Positions 43,939-53,454 of a DNA stretch of 64,000 nt are shown one piece after another (the stretch's first letter is position 1; each line of letters opens with the position of its first letter). Under the pieces are notes generated by a model that was not told the origin of the DNA, did no database searches, and was given only the letters and a program-made list of their open reading frames with translations. The DNA comes from Burkholderia mayonis (GTDB lineage Bacteria; Pseudomonadota; Gammaproteobacteria; Burkholderiales; Burkholderiaceae). The translations under genes and the position numbers were made by a program. The stretch is from the NCBI RefSeq assembly GCF_001523745.2, contig NZ_CP013386.1, forward strand, positions 1,922,001 through 1,986,000, written 5' to 3'.

Positions 43939-44123
43939 CGCCTGCGCGCGCGGCGCGCCGTTCACCCGTGTACCGGTCTTGCATCCGCGCGCCGATCGTA
44001 CGTCCGCGCGGCGGTCGGTGAGCGGCGAACGAAGCCCGCGCGCCCCGTTGCACGCGCGGGGTCCACCGCCGTCCGCCGCCCGCCCGTGCTCTTGCCGCGC
44101 TCTTGCGCGACCACGTTCCCGCG

Positions 44124-45137
44124 TCAGGGCACCGACGTCACCCGCTCGATCATCTTCCGCACTGCGCGCATCTGCGCGCCCGATTTCAGCGCGTAGTTCT
44201 GCCCGGTATACGCAAACCAGTCCCAGCATCCCTGGGGATTGGCGGGCAAGTCGGCCGCCACCTGCGGATACAACATGACGATTTTGTTCGCATCGGCCCA
44301 GTTCCGGTACGTAGTCATGTCGCGCACGACGTCCGCCGATTGCAGGCAGCCGTGAAACACCACGTGGACCTTGCAGCCCGCGCTCGCGTCGCACGCGCGC
44401 GGCACGTATGCGTAGCCGTCCCTCGCGAGCCCGCTCGACACCGGCGCGAACTCGCGCTGGTCGAACGTGATCGCGCGTCCCGTCGGCTGCTCGACGGGCG
44501 GCGAAAGCGGCCCGTAGATCGTCTTAAGGAGCGCCCCAGCCTGATCGTAGCCCGCCTGCGCGACGGTGCAATGATTGATGTACGGCGCGGCATTCGCGCT
44601 GCATACGTCGCCCGACGACGGCGTGACGAACGCATGCCCGGCCGGCACATCGACGACGTAAGCGAGATTCGTCGCGGGTACGCCGGCTTGCCAGAAGAAC
44701 GACCACGTCGCGTCGACGACGGGCTGACCCACGACCGCATCCTTCGTGCCGCTGAAGAGATAGACCTTCGCGTGCTGCAGATTCGCGAGCGGATCGATCA
44801 GACCGCTCGCGGCGAAATCCCGCGCCTTGATCAGCAATTGCTTCGAATCCGGCATGCCCTGCATGCAGGGCTTCGCATTGACCAGTTCGCCCTTCGCGCA
44901 ATAATACGGACCGCCCGCGATCACGCCCGCGCCGATCACCGATGCCGAATACGCGACCTGGTACTGGACCGCCATGTACGCGCCCGACGACAGCCCGGAC
45001 ACCGACACCTGATGCGAGTCCGCACGCAGCGCGGGCAACGTCGGCGAAGCTCGCACGTTCGAGGACGCAACGACCGCGAGCATGATTGGGAGCGCGGCGG
45101 CGAGCATCGCACGCGACGCAACGTGACGTATCTGCAT
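44124..45137 (-). CDS. Extracellular PHB depolymerase-like esterase, copy 2
   Basis: 337 residues, MQIRHVASRAMLAAALPIML, again with a signal peptide and an AAGGGGAAGTTC ribosome site. The lipase box GLSSGAYMAV, GTKDAVVGQ, AGHAFVTPSSG and GCWDWFAYTGQNYA match copy 1. All catalytic positions are kept, so both copies may be functional, with differences in the N-terminal loops (KGELVNAKPCMQGM against AGSLANTGVCMGLV). Confidence 0.88.
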   Translation of the reverse strand: MQIRHVASRAMLAAALPIMLAVVASSNVRASPTLPALRADSHQVSVSGLSSGAYMAVQYQVAYSASVIGAGVIAGGPYYCAKGELVNAKPCMQGMPDSKQLLIKARDFAASGLIDPLANLQHAKVYLFSGTKDAVVGQPVVDATWSFFWQAGVPATNLAYVVDVPAGHAFVTPSSGDVCSANAAPYINHCTVAQAGYDQAGALLKTIYGPLSPPVEQPTGRAITFDQREFAPVSSGLARDGYAYVPRACDASAGCKVHVVFHGCLQSADVVRDMTTYRNWADANKIVMLYPQVAADLPANPQGCWDWFAYTGQNYALKSGAQMRAVRKMIERVTSVP

Positions 45138-45327
45138 GAACTTCCCCTTTTGTCATGCCGATCGGCCGTCGAATGCGTTCGGGGTCGATCGGCCGGTTGG
45201 CGAAACCGCTCGGCACATCGAGACGCGATGCCGGCATCTTGACCGCGCCGCCGCGTCGTCGACAAGCGCGGCGCCCGTGCGGATCCGGTTTCAAATCGGC
45301 GCGACGTTTTTTTTTCGGCACGAACCG

Positions 45328-45390
45328 ATGCGATCGCGTTGAAAGGTGCCGACCTTCGCAACGATCCCGATGCGAGGCCAACCATCGAAG
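45328..45390 (+). pseudogene. Start of a duplicated PGDYG gene, decayed
   Basis: The frame IALKGADLRNDPDARPTIEG corresponds to the first 20 residues of the intact PGDYG protein (IELKNVDLRNDPGALRVVKD). Its distance from esterase copy 2 (ATC codon 196 bases from the ATG) equals that in the intact pair (195 bases). The rest of the gene is lost. This shows that esterase and PGDYG gene were duplicated as a unit. Confidence 0.65.
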
Positions 45391-45743
45391 GGCAAGGCAA
45401 TCCGAGAAAAACGTCGTGCGCGGATGCATCGCACCGCGGAACCGATGCGTGTCGCGCACGCTCGCCTGAAAACGCGTGCACGTCGCAAGCAGGACGAAGC
45501 CGTTCCGCGCGGGGAAGGCAGGCCGTCGTCGAATCGCGCTCGAGCAGGACGCCGATCCGGCCGGTGGGAGGGGCCATTCGCCACGACGTGAAACGAAAGG
45601 CTCGTGGAAGCTCTCGCCCGCACATCCGGCAGGCGGGATCGAGGCCATGCCCTTGACGACGCATGTCGGCGCCGGCCGATCGCCGGACTGCCGGCGCGTC
45701 GCGACCGATCGTCAGCGTGGCGATCGCGAACGCGCGCCGCCCG
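45391..45743. other. Stretch without recognisable gene
   Basis: After the PGDYG remnant and before the DUF3022 stop. Frames exist, as expected in GC-rich DNA, but none has a family pattern. Possibly the worn remainder of the duplicated unit. Confidence 0.4.
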
Positions 45744-46106
45744 TCACGCGAACTCGTCGCCCAATTCGAGCGTCGTCTCGCGCGGCACCGCCTCGCCCGC
45801 CGCGTGCCGCTCCTCGAGCGTGCCGAGCATCGCCTCCACGTATGCGCGCAGCACCGCATGGCTGCGTGCGTGCTGCATCGGCTTGAACGCGAGATAGCGC
45901 CGCAGCGCGGTGGGCGCGAAGCGCACGTCGAGCGTCATCTTGCGCGGCGTCGCGCCGAAACGCATCGCAAGCCAGTGCACGGCAAGGAAACGCCCCGCTT
46001 CGTCGGTGCGTTCGGCAAAGTGCGTCTGCTCGGGAAAGAGATCGCAGATCACGCGCGCGAGCTCGTCGAATTCGGCGCTCGCGCAGTCGTATTGATAATC
46101 GTCCAT
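45744..46106 (-). CDS. DUF3022 family protein
   Basis: 120 residues from the ATG at 46106 (MDDYQYDCASAEFDELARVI). Motifs are DLFPEQTHFAE, GRFLAVHWLAMRFGATPRKM and TLDVRFAPTALRRYLAFKP. This is a Burkholderia-restricted family of unknown function, cytoplasmic, with no membrane segment. It lies 14 bases after the stop of the YhfC-like gene upstream in the same direction, so the two are probably co-transcribed. Confidence 0.75.
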   Translation of the reverse strand: MDDYQYDCASAEFDELARVICDLFPEQTHFAERTDEAGRFLAVHWLAMRFGATPRKMTLDVRFAPTALRRYLAFKPMQHARSHAVLRAYVEAMLGTLEERHAAGEAVPRETTLELGDEFA

Positions 46107-46120
46107 CGTCGCGTCTCGGT

Positions 46121-46909
46121 TCAGCGTGCGGCGCGCGCGGGCCGGCACTGTTTCATCAGCGCGCCGGCGAAGCCCGCCGTCAACAGCAGATACAGCGCGA
46201 CCATCCATTCGAATGGCACGCCGCCACCGTTATACAGGATCGACGGCAGATCGATGATCGGATGCAACACGACAATCGCCGGCAGGATCCAGCGCTTGCC
46301 CGCGCGAATGCCGCGCCACATCAGCACGGAAAGCGCGACCTGGACGACGAACGCGGCGACGCGCTCGAGCGCCGACACCGCGACCAACGCCGGCGACATC
46401 GTCGCGAGCATCACCTGGATGCGCAGCGCGAGGTCGGCGGGCATCGTCGAGAGCTGCGCGTTCAGCTCGCCGCGGTTCGCGAGCCACGCGAGATAGACCC
46501 ACTGCGCGAGCACGACGACGCCGACGAACCATGCCTGCGCGCCGCCGTGGCCGATCCCGTTGGAGAGGCCACGGGCGTCGCCGTCCGACGCGCCGTAGCG
46601 CCTCGCGAGAAAGCGCAGCCCGAGATAGCGGCCGATCTCCTCGAAGAGCGCGGCGACGACGGTGCCGAACACCGCGAACGTGACGGGCTTCGACAGCCAC
46701 AGCACGGCCGATGGCTGGCTGAGCAGCACCGCGTAGAGACCGCGTTCGAGCAGCGTCGCGAACAGCATGTAGACGGCGACGCCGACGATCGCGTCGCGCC
46801 GGTCGAGCGCCATCGGCTTGCGGAGGAGTCGATAGAGGCCGATCGGCAGCAACGCCACGACGAGCGTGGCGATGACGAGCGCCGCCAGCGTGACGGGAGC
46901 AACGGTCAT
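46121..46909 (-). CDS. YhfC-family intramembrane protease-like protein
   Basis: 262 residues from the ATG at 46909 (MTVAPVTLAALVIATLVVAL), with about seven membrane helices. Conserved residues of the CPBP/YhfC type are EEIGRYLGLRF (paired Glu in a helix), GLSNGIGHGGAQAWF with the His, and HPIIDLPSIL with another His and Asp, forming a putative metal or catalytic site in the membrane. Substrate unknown. Upstream partner of the DUF3022 gene. Confidence 0.8.
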   Translation of the reverse strand: MTVAPVTLAALVIATLVVALLPIGLYRLLRKPMALDRRDAIVGVAVYMLFATLLERGLYAVLLSQPSAVLWLSKPVTFAVFGTVVAALFEEIGRYLGLRFLARRYGASDGDARGLSNGIGHGGAQAWFVGVVVLAQWVYLAWLANRGELNAQLSTMPADLALRIQVMLATMSPALVAVSALERVAAFVVQVALSVLMWRGIRAGKRWILPAIVVLHPIIDLPSILYNGGGVPFEWMVALYLLLTAGFAGALMKQCRPARAAR

Positions 46910-46961
46910 GACAATCCTTGTTCGGAACCCGCACCGGTGCGGTGCGTGCCCCGAATGATAC

Positions 46962-48005
46962 TCAGCTTGCGGTCGATGCGCGCACGCGAAGCTCGCCGGG
47001 CAGCAGCGCTTCGTGGAAGTCGCCCGTGCCGCCGTCGATCCGCTCGTGGACGAATTCGACCGCGCGATAGCCGATGTCATAAGTCGGCTGGCGGATCGTC
47101 GTCACGCCGATCAGCTCCGCCCAGTCGGGATCGTCGATCGCGATCAGCGCGACTCGCTTCTGCCACGCGTCCCCGAGTCGCGCGTGCAGATGCCGCGCGA
47201 TCGCGAGCGCCACTGGCGCATTCGCCGCGAAGATCGCCGGCCGCACCGGCTCGCCCGCAGCCGCGTCGATGCGCGCGTCGAGCGCCGCGAGCGCGCGCTG
47301 CGTCGAATCCGGGTTCTTCGGTTCAAGCACGATCGTCGGATGCAGGGTGCGCCCCGACGCGGCGATCTTCGCGCGAAACGCCGCCTCGCGCAGCCGCCGC
47401 GAGCTGACATGCTCGAAAGGCTGCACGACGAAATGAATCGACTGGAAGCCCTGCGCAAACAGGTGCTGCAAGCCCATCTCGATCGCGGCCGTGTTGTCGA
47501 GGCCGATCATGTCGGCCTCGAAGCCTTCGACGTTGCGGTCGACGAGCACGGTCGGGATGCCGCCGCCCTGCAGCGACTTCAGCGCGTTCTCGTCGGCGCC
47601 GAGCGCGTTGACGATCATGCCTTCGACGCGGTAGGTGGTGAGCAACTGTAGATAGCGCCGCTCCATCTCGAGCTCGTTCGCCGCGTGGCAGATGAGCGGC
47701 ATGTAGCCGAGCGCATGGCACGCGGCTTCGACGCCGCGCAGCACTTCGACCGTATAGGGATTCGTCAGGTCCGCGGCAAGCAGGCCGAGGAGCCGGTTGC
47801 GGCCGCGCTTCAGGCCGCGCGCCATCTGGTTCGGACGGTAGTTCAGGCGCGCGATCGCATCCTCGATGCGCTTGCGCAGGTCGGCGGACAGCACGTTCGT
47901 CTCGCCGTTCAGATAGCGCGACACGCTGGTCTTGCCAGTGCCCGCCTCGCGGGCGACGTCGCTGATCGTCGCGGGACGCGACGGTTGAGTTCGGGATTCG
48001 CTCAC
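46962..48005 (-). CDS. ptxS: LacI-family regulator of 2-ketogluconate use (PtxS)
   Basis: 347 residues. The HTH is ATISDVAREAGTGKTSVSRY LNGETN with hinge AIARLNYRPNQMARGL, and the sensor domain ends VALIAIDDPDWAELIGVTTI. It lies downstream of the kguE-K-T-D operon in the same direction, as PtxS does next to kgu genes in Pseudomonas. PtxS represses these genes and is released by 2-ketogluconate. A matching palindrome precedes kguE (52864-52877). The name is assigned from context and family. Confidence 0.8.
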   Translation of the reverse strand: MSESRTQPSRPATISDVAREAGTGKTSVSRYLNGETNVLSADLRKRIEDAIARLNYRPNQMARGLKRGRNRLLGLLAADLTNPYTVEVLRGVEAACHALGYMPLICHAANELEMERRYLQLLTTYRVEGMIVNALGADENALKSLQGGGIPTVLVDRNVEGFEADMIGLDNTAAIEMGLQHLFAQGFQSIHFVVQPFEHVSSRRLREAAFRAKIAASGRTLHPTIVLEPKNPDSTQRALAALDARIDAAAGEPVRPAIFAANAPVALAIARHLHARLGDAWQKRVALIAIDDPDWAELIGVTTIRQPTYDIGYRAVEFVHERIDGGTGDFHEALLPGELRVRASTAS

Positions 48006-48637
48006 AGTGGCGCCTCGTGACGAGCGGCCCGCGCCGCCTCGTGAACGGGCGGGTCATTGTTGTTGGATGAAAAGGCCAACTGACGATGTCTCCTGTCGGC
48101 CGATTCCGGCCCGGCAAAGCTACGGACGGCGCACGAGCGCCCATCTTGCCGCGACGGCTCCGCGACGATTAGCGGGCGATCATAACGCAGGCGATCGGGC
48201 CGTACCAAGACGGCCTCCTCTAGCGTGGAGGGGCGCGCGGCGCGCCGTGCGGCAGATGAAGCGGCGCGCATGCCGGATGCGCGTCGCGCAACGGCAGCGC
48301 ATTGCCGCCGCCGTTGCAACGCGCAAATCGAAAGAAAGATCGCTGCGTCGCGCATCATCGCGTTCTCCGCATCGAAGCCTGCGTTCACGGGCAAGCCCGC
48401 AAGCTGTCGGACTGCCGACGATTCGGCGGCCGAATCTCAGATCCGATCCCGCCGCGAAGCGGGCCGCGTCCGACGTCGCGCCCGCCATCGCCGCGCCGCA
48501 TGCGATCCGGCGGATCGATCCGCAAAGCGCATGGATGTCCGCCAAACGCACCGCCTCGCGTATTCGAGTCCATACCGCTCGCCCCCGTACTTCGCCATCG
48601 CGCGCGGCGTGCATGCCGCGCGCGATCCGCTCGGCGC
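48006..48637. other. 630-bp GC-rich intergenic region in the kgu cluster
   Basis: Between kguD and ptxS. Many overlapping frames run through it because of the GC content, but none shows a family pattern or plausible start. It presumably contains the ptxS promoter. No PtxS-type palindrome was found here. Confidence 0.5.
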
Positions 48638-49615
48638 TCAAGACGCCGATTGTGCTCGCTTCAGCACGTCGCGGTTGACGACGTTGCACGCAAGCGTGCC
48701 GTCGAGCGCCGCGATCAGGTTCTCCGCCGCGCAGCGCGCCATCGCATGGCGCGTCTCGCGCGTCGCCGAGCCGATGTGCGGCAGCGCGACGACGTTTTTC
48801 ATCGACAACAGCGGCGAATCCGCGGCGAGCGGCTCGCGCTCGAACACGTCGAGCCCCGCCGCGCGGATCGTGCCCGCACGCAACGTGTCGATCAGCGCGG
48901 CTTCGTCGACGACGGGCCCGCGCGACGCGTTCACGAGGATCGCGCTCTTCTTCATCTTTGCGAATTCGCGCGCGCCGATCAGATGCCGCGTGTCCGGCGA
49001 AAGCGGCACTTGCAGGCATACGAAATCGGCGGTTGCGAGCAGCTCGTCCAATTCGACGCGGCGCGCGCCGAATTGCGCTTCCGCCATCGGATTCGCGCTG
49101 CGGTTCGTGTACAGCACCTGCATCCGGAAGCCGAGCGCCGCGCGGCGCGCGACCGCCGCGCCGATGCGCCCGAGCCCGACGATGCCGAGCGTCTTGCCGT
49201 TCACGTCAGCGCCGTACAACGACTCGCCGATGCTCTGCCGCCACTGCCCCGCCTTCACGTATTCAGCGAGCTCGACGACGCGCCGCGCGCTCGCGAGGAT
49301 CAGCGCGAACACGGTATCGGCCGTCGCTTCGGTCAGCACGTCGGGCGTGTGCGCAAGCACGATCCCGCGACGCGTCAGATCGGCGACGTCGAAGTTGTCG
49401 AAGCCGACCGAGATCGTCGACCACGCGCGCAGGCGCGGCGCGCGATCGAGCAGCTCGGGCGTGATTCTGAGACTCGCGCCGAGCGCGCCGTCGGCGGCGT
49501 CGAGCGCGCGCGCGAGCGCGTCGGCGCCGTCGACGACGGTCACCTCGGCGCGCTCGCGCAGGGTCGCGAGCACGTCGTCAGGGAGCGGCTTGTAGACGAC
49601 GATGCGATGCTTCAT
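48638..49615 (-). CDS. kguD: 2-ketogluconate reductase (2-hydroxyacid dehydrogenase)
   Basis: 325 residues. The NAD(P)-binding motif is GIVGLGRIGAAVARR. Catalytic residues are Arg in VNASRGPVVDE, Glu in FEREPLAADSP, and His in LPHIGSATRETR. Of the GhrB/TkrA type, which reduce 2-ketogluconate or its 6-phosphate to (6-phospho)gluconate with NADPH. It follows the transporter gene by 4 bases in the operon kguE-kguK-kguT-kguD. Confidence 0.88.
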   Translation of the reverse strand: MKHRIVVYKPLPDDVLATLRERAEVTVVDGADALARALDAADGALGASLRITPELLDRAPRLRAWSTISVGFDNFDVADLTRRGIVLAHTPDVLTEATADTVFALILASARRVVELAEYVKAGQWRQSIGESLYGADVNGKTLGIVGLGRIGAAVARRAALGFRMQVLYTNRSANPMAEAQFGARRVELDELLATADFVCLQVPLSPDTRHLIGAREFAKMKKSAILVNASRGPVVDEAALIDTLRAGTIRAAGLDVFEREPLAADSPLLSMKNVVALPHIGSATRETRHAMARCAAENLIAALDGTLACNVVNRDVLKRAQSAS

Positions 49616-49619
49616 CGAT

Positions 49620-50897
49620 TCATTTTCCTTGCAACGGATGAGCGAGCGGCGGCGTCTCGCCCGCCTGCTTCACGGACAGCGTGAGCACGACGGCCGCGAC
49701 GAGCGCGGCGCTCATGAAAGCATAGGACGCGACGGGCGAGCCCGTCGCGCCGTTCAGATAGCCGACGACGTACGAGCCGACAAACGAGCCGAGCGCGCCC
49801 ATGCTGTTGATGAGCGCCATCGCGCCGCCCGCGACGTTCTTCGGCAACAGCTCCGGCACGATCGCGAAGAACGGCCCGTACGGCGCATACATCGCCGCGC
49901 CCGCGATGACGAGGAGTGCGTACGATATCCAGAAGTGCGTCGAGCCGAGCGCGTACGACGCGGCGAACGCGGCCGCGCCGATCAGCAGGAACGGCCACAC
50001 GAAGCCCTTGCGCGAGCCGAGCTTGTCGGACGCCCACGATGCGGCGAGCATCGCGATCGTCGCCGCGAGATACGGCAGCGCGGAGAGCCACCCCGTTTCG
50101 ACCATGCCGAGCGCCGAGCCGTTCTTCACGATCGACGGCAGCCACAGCACGAAGCCGTACACGCCGATGCTCCAGCAGAAGTACTGCGCGCACAGTTTGA
50201 CGACGGCGGGCGAGCGAAACGCCTCGCGATAGTTGCGCACCGGCTTGAGCGCCGCCTGCTCGGCGGCGAGCGCGGCGTCGAGATCGCGCTTTTCCTGATC
50301 GGTGAGCCACTTCGCCTGCGCGGGCTTGTCCTGCACGAGGAACCACCAGCAGACGGCCCACACGACGGCGGGCAGCCCTTCGGCGATGAACATGTGCCGC
50401 CAGCCGAATTCGTGGACGAGGTAGCCCGACACAACCGACATCCACAGCACCGTGACCGGATTGCCGAGGATCAGGAACGTGTTCGCGCGCGAGCGCTCGC
50501 GCTTCGTGAACCAGTTGCTGATGAAGACCAGCATCGCGGGCATCACCGCAGCCTCGACGACGCCGAGCAGGAAGCGGATCGCCATCAGCGACGGGATGTT
50601 GCTGACGACGCCCGTGAGCGCCGCGCAGCCGCCCCACAGCACGAGGCTCCAGAACACGAGCGTCTTCACGCTGCGCCGCTCCGCATAGATCGCGCCCGGG
50701 ATCTGGAAGAAGAAGTAGCCGAGGAAGAACAGCGCGCCGATCAGCGACGACAGCCCCTTGCTGATGCCGAGATCCTGGTTGATCCCGGCCGCGGCGGCGA
50801 AGCCGTAGTTCGCGCGGTCGAGATACGCGAGGCTGTACGTGATGAAGACGATCGGCATGATCGTCCACCAGCGGCGAAGCGCGAGCGTTGCGGGCAT
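49620..50897 (-). CDS. kguT: MFS 2-ketogluconate transporter
   Basis: 425 residues with 12 membrane helices of the anion:cation symporter family. RWWTIMPIVFITYSLAYLDR ANYG opens TM1, IRFLLGVVEAAVMPAML is motif-like in TM4, and WFTKRERSRANT follows. The long central loop has a charged segment (WLTDQEKRDLDAALAAEQA). By its place between the kinase and reductase genes it imports 2-ketogluconate. Substrate is assigned from context. Confidence 0.88.
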   Translation of the reverse strand: MPATLALRRWWTIMPIVFITYSLAYLDRANYGFAAAAGINQDLGISKGLSSLIGALFFLGYFFFQIPGAIYAERRSVKTLVFWSLVLWGGCAALTGVVSNIPSLMAIRFLLGVVEAAVMPAMLVFISNWFTKRERSRANTFLILGNPVTVLWMSVVSGYLVHEFGWRHMFIAEGLPAVVWAVCWWFLVQDKPAQAKWLTDQEKRDLDAALAAEQAALKPVRNYREAFRSPAVVKLCAQYFCWSIGVYGFVLWLPSIVKNGSALGMVETGWLSALPYLAATIAMLAASWASDKLGSRKGFVWPFLLIGAAAFAASYALGSTHFWISYALLVIAGAAMYAPYGPFFAIVPELLPKNVAGGAMALINSMGALGSFVGSYVVGYLNGATGSPVASYAFMSAALVAAVVLTLSVKQAGETPPLAHPLQGK

Positions 50898-50981
50898 GAT
50901 GTGAGTCTCCTGTTTCGAGCGGCGCCGTATGAAACGCGCGGTTCGCCGCGATTGTGCCCGTCCTGCGTCGGGACGGGCGGC

Positions 50982-51971
50982 TTATCGGGCGAGCGGCGCC
51001 TCTAGCCGATCCGGCGCATTGCTCAGGTTTTCGATTCGATCGAGCTGCTCGCGCGTCGGCAATCCTTCCGAATCGCCGATCACCTGGATCGCGAGCGCGC
51101 CGATCCGGTTGCCGCGCGCGACCGCGTCTTCGATCGCGCGGCCTTCGAGCAGCGCGCTCACGACGCCGACCGCGAAGCCGTCGCCCGCGCCGACCGTGTC
51201 GACGACGTGTTCGACGCGCTCGGCCGCGACCGTCCCCTCGCGCCCGTCGGCCGTGCGGAAATACGCGCCCGCCGCGCCGAGCTTGATCACCACGCCGCGC
51301 GCGCCCCGCTCGAGGTAGAAGCGCGCGATCTCGGCGGGCGTGTCGAGCCCTGTCAACTGCCGTCCTTCGGCGAGCCCCGGCAGCACCCAGTCCGCATGCT
51401 CGGCGAGCGCGTTCAGCGTGCGCGCCATCGCTTCCGGCGACGGCCACAGCGTCGGCCGCAGGTTCGGATCGAATGATACCGTCTTGCCCGCCGCGCGCAT
51501 CGCGCGCGCGAGGTGGAACGCGAGCTCGCGCGACGATTCGGACAGCGCGGGCGCGACGCCCGTCAGGTGCAGGTGCCGCGCGCCGAGCACGTAGTCGGAC
51601 GCGTAGTCGTCGAGCGACAGTCGGCTCGCGGCCGAGCCCTTGCGGAAATATTCGACTGCGGGATCCGCACCGCCGGTCGCGCGCGACTTCAGCTGGAAGC
51701 CCGTCGGATAGCGCGCATCGACCGTCACGCACGACGCGTCGACGCGCTCGCGCGCGAGCGTGTCGAGCACGTAGCGGCCGAACGAATCGGCGCCGACGCG
51801 GCTGATCCAGCCGACGCGAAAGCTGAGGCGCGCGAGGCCGATCGCGACGTTCAGATCGGCGCCCGCGATACGCTTCGTGAATTGCGTCGCGCTGTCGAGC
51901 GGACCGGGCTCGGCCGCGACGAACATCGCCATCGCTTCGCCATAGGTGACGACGTCGAGCGGGGCTGGCAT
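50982..51971 (-). CDS. kguK: 2-ketogluconate kinase (PfkB family)
   Basis: 329 residues from the ATG at 51971 (MPAPLDVVTYGEAMAMFVAA). The ribokinase/PfkB fold has NVAIGLARLSFRVGWISRVG at the start and VDTVGAGDGFAVGVVSALLE at the end, the latter with the catalytic Asp and anion hole (GAGD). FDPNLRPTLWP is a typical KdgK/KguK sequence. It phosphorylates 2-ketogluconate at C6 with ATP. 84 bases separate it from kguT. Confidence 0.88.
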   Translation of the reverse strand: MPAPLDVVTYGEAMAMFVAAEPGPLDSATQFTKRIAGADLNVAIGLARLSFRVGWISRVGADSFGRYVLDTLARERVDASCVTVDARYPTGFQLKSRATGGADPAVEYFRKGSAASRLSLDDYASDYVLGARHLHLTGVAPALSESSRELAFHLARAMRAAGKTVSFDPNLRPTLWPSPEAMARTLNALAEHADWVLPGLAEGRQLTGLDTPAEIARFYLERGARGVVIKLGAAGAYFRTADGREGTVAAERVEHVVDTVGAGDGFAVGVVSALLEGRAIEDAVARGNRIGALAIQVIGDSEGLPTREQLDRIENLSNAPDRLEAPLAR

Positions 51972-52053
51972 GGGTTGGCTTACTCCTTCGGTCAGCGGCC
52001 CGGAGCCGGCGCAAGCGCAAAGCTTGGCCGAGCCGGGCACGAGTGGGTGGGTT

Positions 52054-52818
52054 TCATGCGGCCTTCAGCCACGCGACGCGCGTCGTCGCATCGTCGGCCA
52101 CGCGCGCCGCGTCGAGCGGAAATTCGATTCCGCGCGGCGCCATGCGCGGCAGCAGCGCGAGCGCGTCGTCGCAGAAGCGGTCGTGCGGCGGCGGCGCGAT
52201 CGCGAAGCGGCGTGCGCCCTCGCCGCCGACCGCCTTGCAATGGATGTATGCGACGTGTTCCGCCAGCGCGCGCGCGGCGGCGAGCGGCGCTTCGCCCGCC
52301 CATAGCCAGTTGCCGATGTCGAACGTCATGCCGATGAGCGCCGGGAACGCTTCGTCGCGCAGCGCGGCGAACAGCGACGTGAACTGCGCGAGCGCGCCGC
52401 CCTGCCGCATCTGGCCGTTCTCGACGAGCACGCGGGCACGCGCGCCAAGCGTCGCGGCGGCGATCTCGGCCGCGTGCGCGTGCGCGGCGAAACCGCCCAG
52501 CTGGAATTTGACGAAGCGCGCGCCGAGCGCGTCGGCTTCCGCGAGCGTCGCGGCGAGCGCGTCGCGGTTCAGGCCGCCGTCGTCCGCGTAGAGCGTCGCG
52601 GGCGTCGAGTACACCGACCACAGCCCGGCCGCGGCGAGCGCGCAGCCAAGCTGCGCGAGCGCGGGCGTCGCCGCGTCGTCGTCCGACGCGAACAGCTCGC
52701 GCCGCACCTCGAAACCCGCCGCGCCGGCGTCCGCCGCCGCGGCGACGAATGCGCGATGGCCCGCGCGGCGCACCGCGTCCGCGCCGAAGGCGCTCGCGAC
52801 GATCACGATGTCGACCAT
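52054..52818 (-). CDS. kguE: Sugar isomerase/epimerase of the 2-ketogluconate operon
   Basis: 254 residues from the ATG at 52818. TIM-barrel of the xylose-isomerase-like AP-endonuclease-2 type: ARFVKFQLGGFA, VLVENGQMRQGG, IGMTFDIGNWLWAGE (metal-site Asp) and YIHCKAVGGEG (metal-site His). In Pseudomonas kguE begins the kguEKTD operon. Its exact reaction is not well established. A perfect palindrome lies 46-59 bases upstream of the start. Confidence 0.82.
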   Translation of the reverse strand: MVDIVIVASAFGADAVRRAGHRAFVAAAADAGAAGFEVRRELFASDDDAATPALAQLGCALAAAGLWSVYSTPATLYADDGGLNRDALAATLAEADALGARFVKFQLGGFAAHAHAAEIAAATLGARARVLVENGQMRQGGALAQFTSLFAALRDEAFPALIGMTFDIGNWLWAGEAPLAAARALAEHVAYIHCKAVGGEGARRFAIAPPPHDRFCDDALALLPRMAPRGIEFPLDAARVADDATTRVAWLKAA

Positions 52819-52863
52819 GCTTTGCTCGTCTCTCCTCTGCGATCGGATGTTGTCGGAACTGCT

Positions 52864-52877
52864 TGGAACCGGTTCCA
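52864..52877 (-). promoter_or_regulatory. PtxS-like operator upstream of kguE
   Basis: TGGAACCGGTTCCA is a perfect 14-base palindrome with the central CCGG. PtxS of Pseudomonas is known to bind TGAAACCGGTTTCA, differing only at two symmetric positions. The site sits 46-59 bases upstream of the first kgu gene, fitting repression. Confidence 0.8.
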
Positions 52878-53099
52878 TTCGCCAATGGACGAATAGTGCG
52901 CCGAGCGTTCGAAGCGAACCATAGAGGAAATCCCTAGGCACGGCCTCCGGTGAACCCGCAGCGTTGACGCACGCGAACTAAGCGCCGCCGGTGCACAATA
53001 GCCGATGGCATATCGCCGGGATGCGGACGAAAACCGATTGTTCTGCGCCAGCGGACGTCCCTGGCGGTTCGTCCCGCCCATCCCACAGGAGCAAACGGC

Positions 53100-53438
53100 A
53101 TGCTCGTCCCGTACCTGCTTGCGAGCGCACTCTTCTTTCTCCTCGCCGTCCCGCTCGCGGCGAAGCGGATCGGCCCCAACCGCTTCTACGGCGTCAGGAC
53201 GCGCGCGACGCTGCGGGACGCCGCGCTCTGGTATCGCCGCAACTGGATCTTCGGCCTCGCGCTGATGCTCACGAGCACCGTATTCATCATCGTCATCGGG
53301 TATTGCCGCCTGCGCGGCGCGCGCGTGCCGAACGCCGTGCTGCTGGCTGCGTTCGTCGCCGAAATCGCCATACCAGCCGGCCTCTGCTTCATTTCACCCG
53401 GGCCGCCGGGCGACCACCCCGACCGCGGCCGTCGTTAA
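53100..53438 (+). CDS. SdpI/YhfL-like membrane protein
   Basis: 112 residues with three predicted membrane helices: VPYLLASALFFLLAVPLA, WIFGLALMLTSTVFIIVIGY and VLLAAFVAEIAIPAGLCFI. IGPNRFYGVRTRATLRDAAL WYRRNW fits the SdpI-family motif (N..YG.RT..T......W...N). In Bacillus SdpI gives immunity to a toxin. Here no toxin partner is seen and the role is unknown. GGAG precedes the ATG. Confidence 0.75.
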   Translation: MLVPYLLASALFFLLAVPLAAKRIGPNRFYGVRTRATLRDAALWYRRNWIFGLALMLTSTVFIIVIGYCRLRGARVPNAVLLAAFVAEIAIPAGLCFISPGPPGDHPDRGRR

Positions 53439-53454
53439 CCGGCCGCCGCCCGCA

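Noticed and set aside
49612..52020. 802-codon open frame spanning kguT and kguK
   Set aside because: It runs in another frame across two well-supported genes and gives Arg/Ala-rich sequence without motifs.
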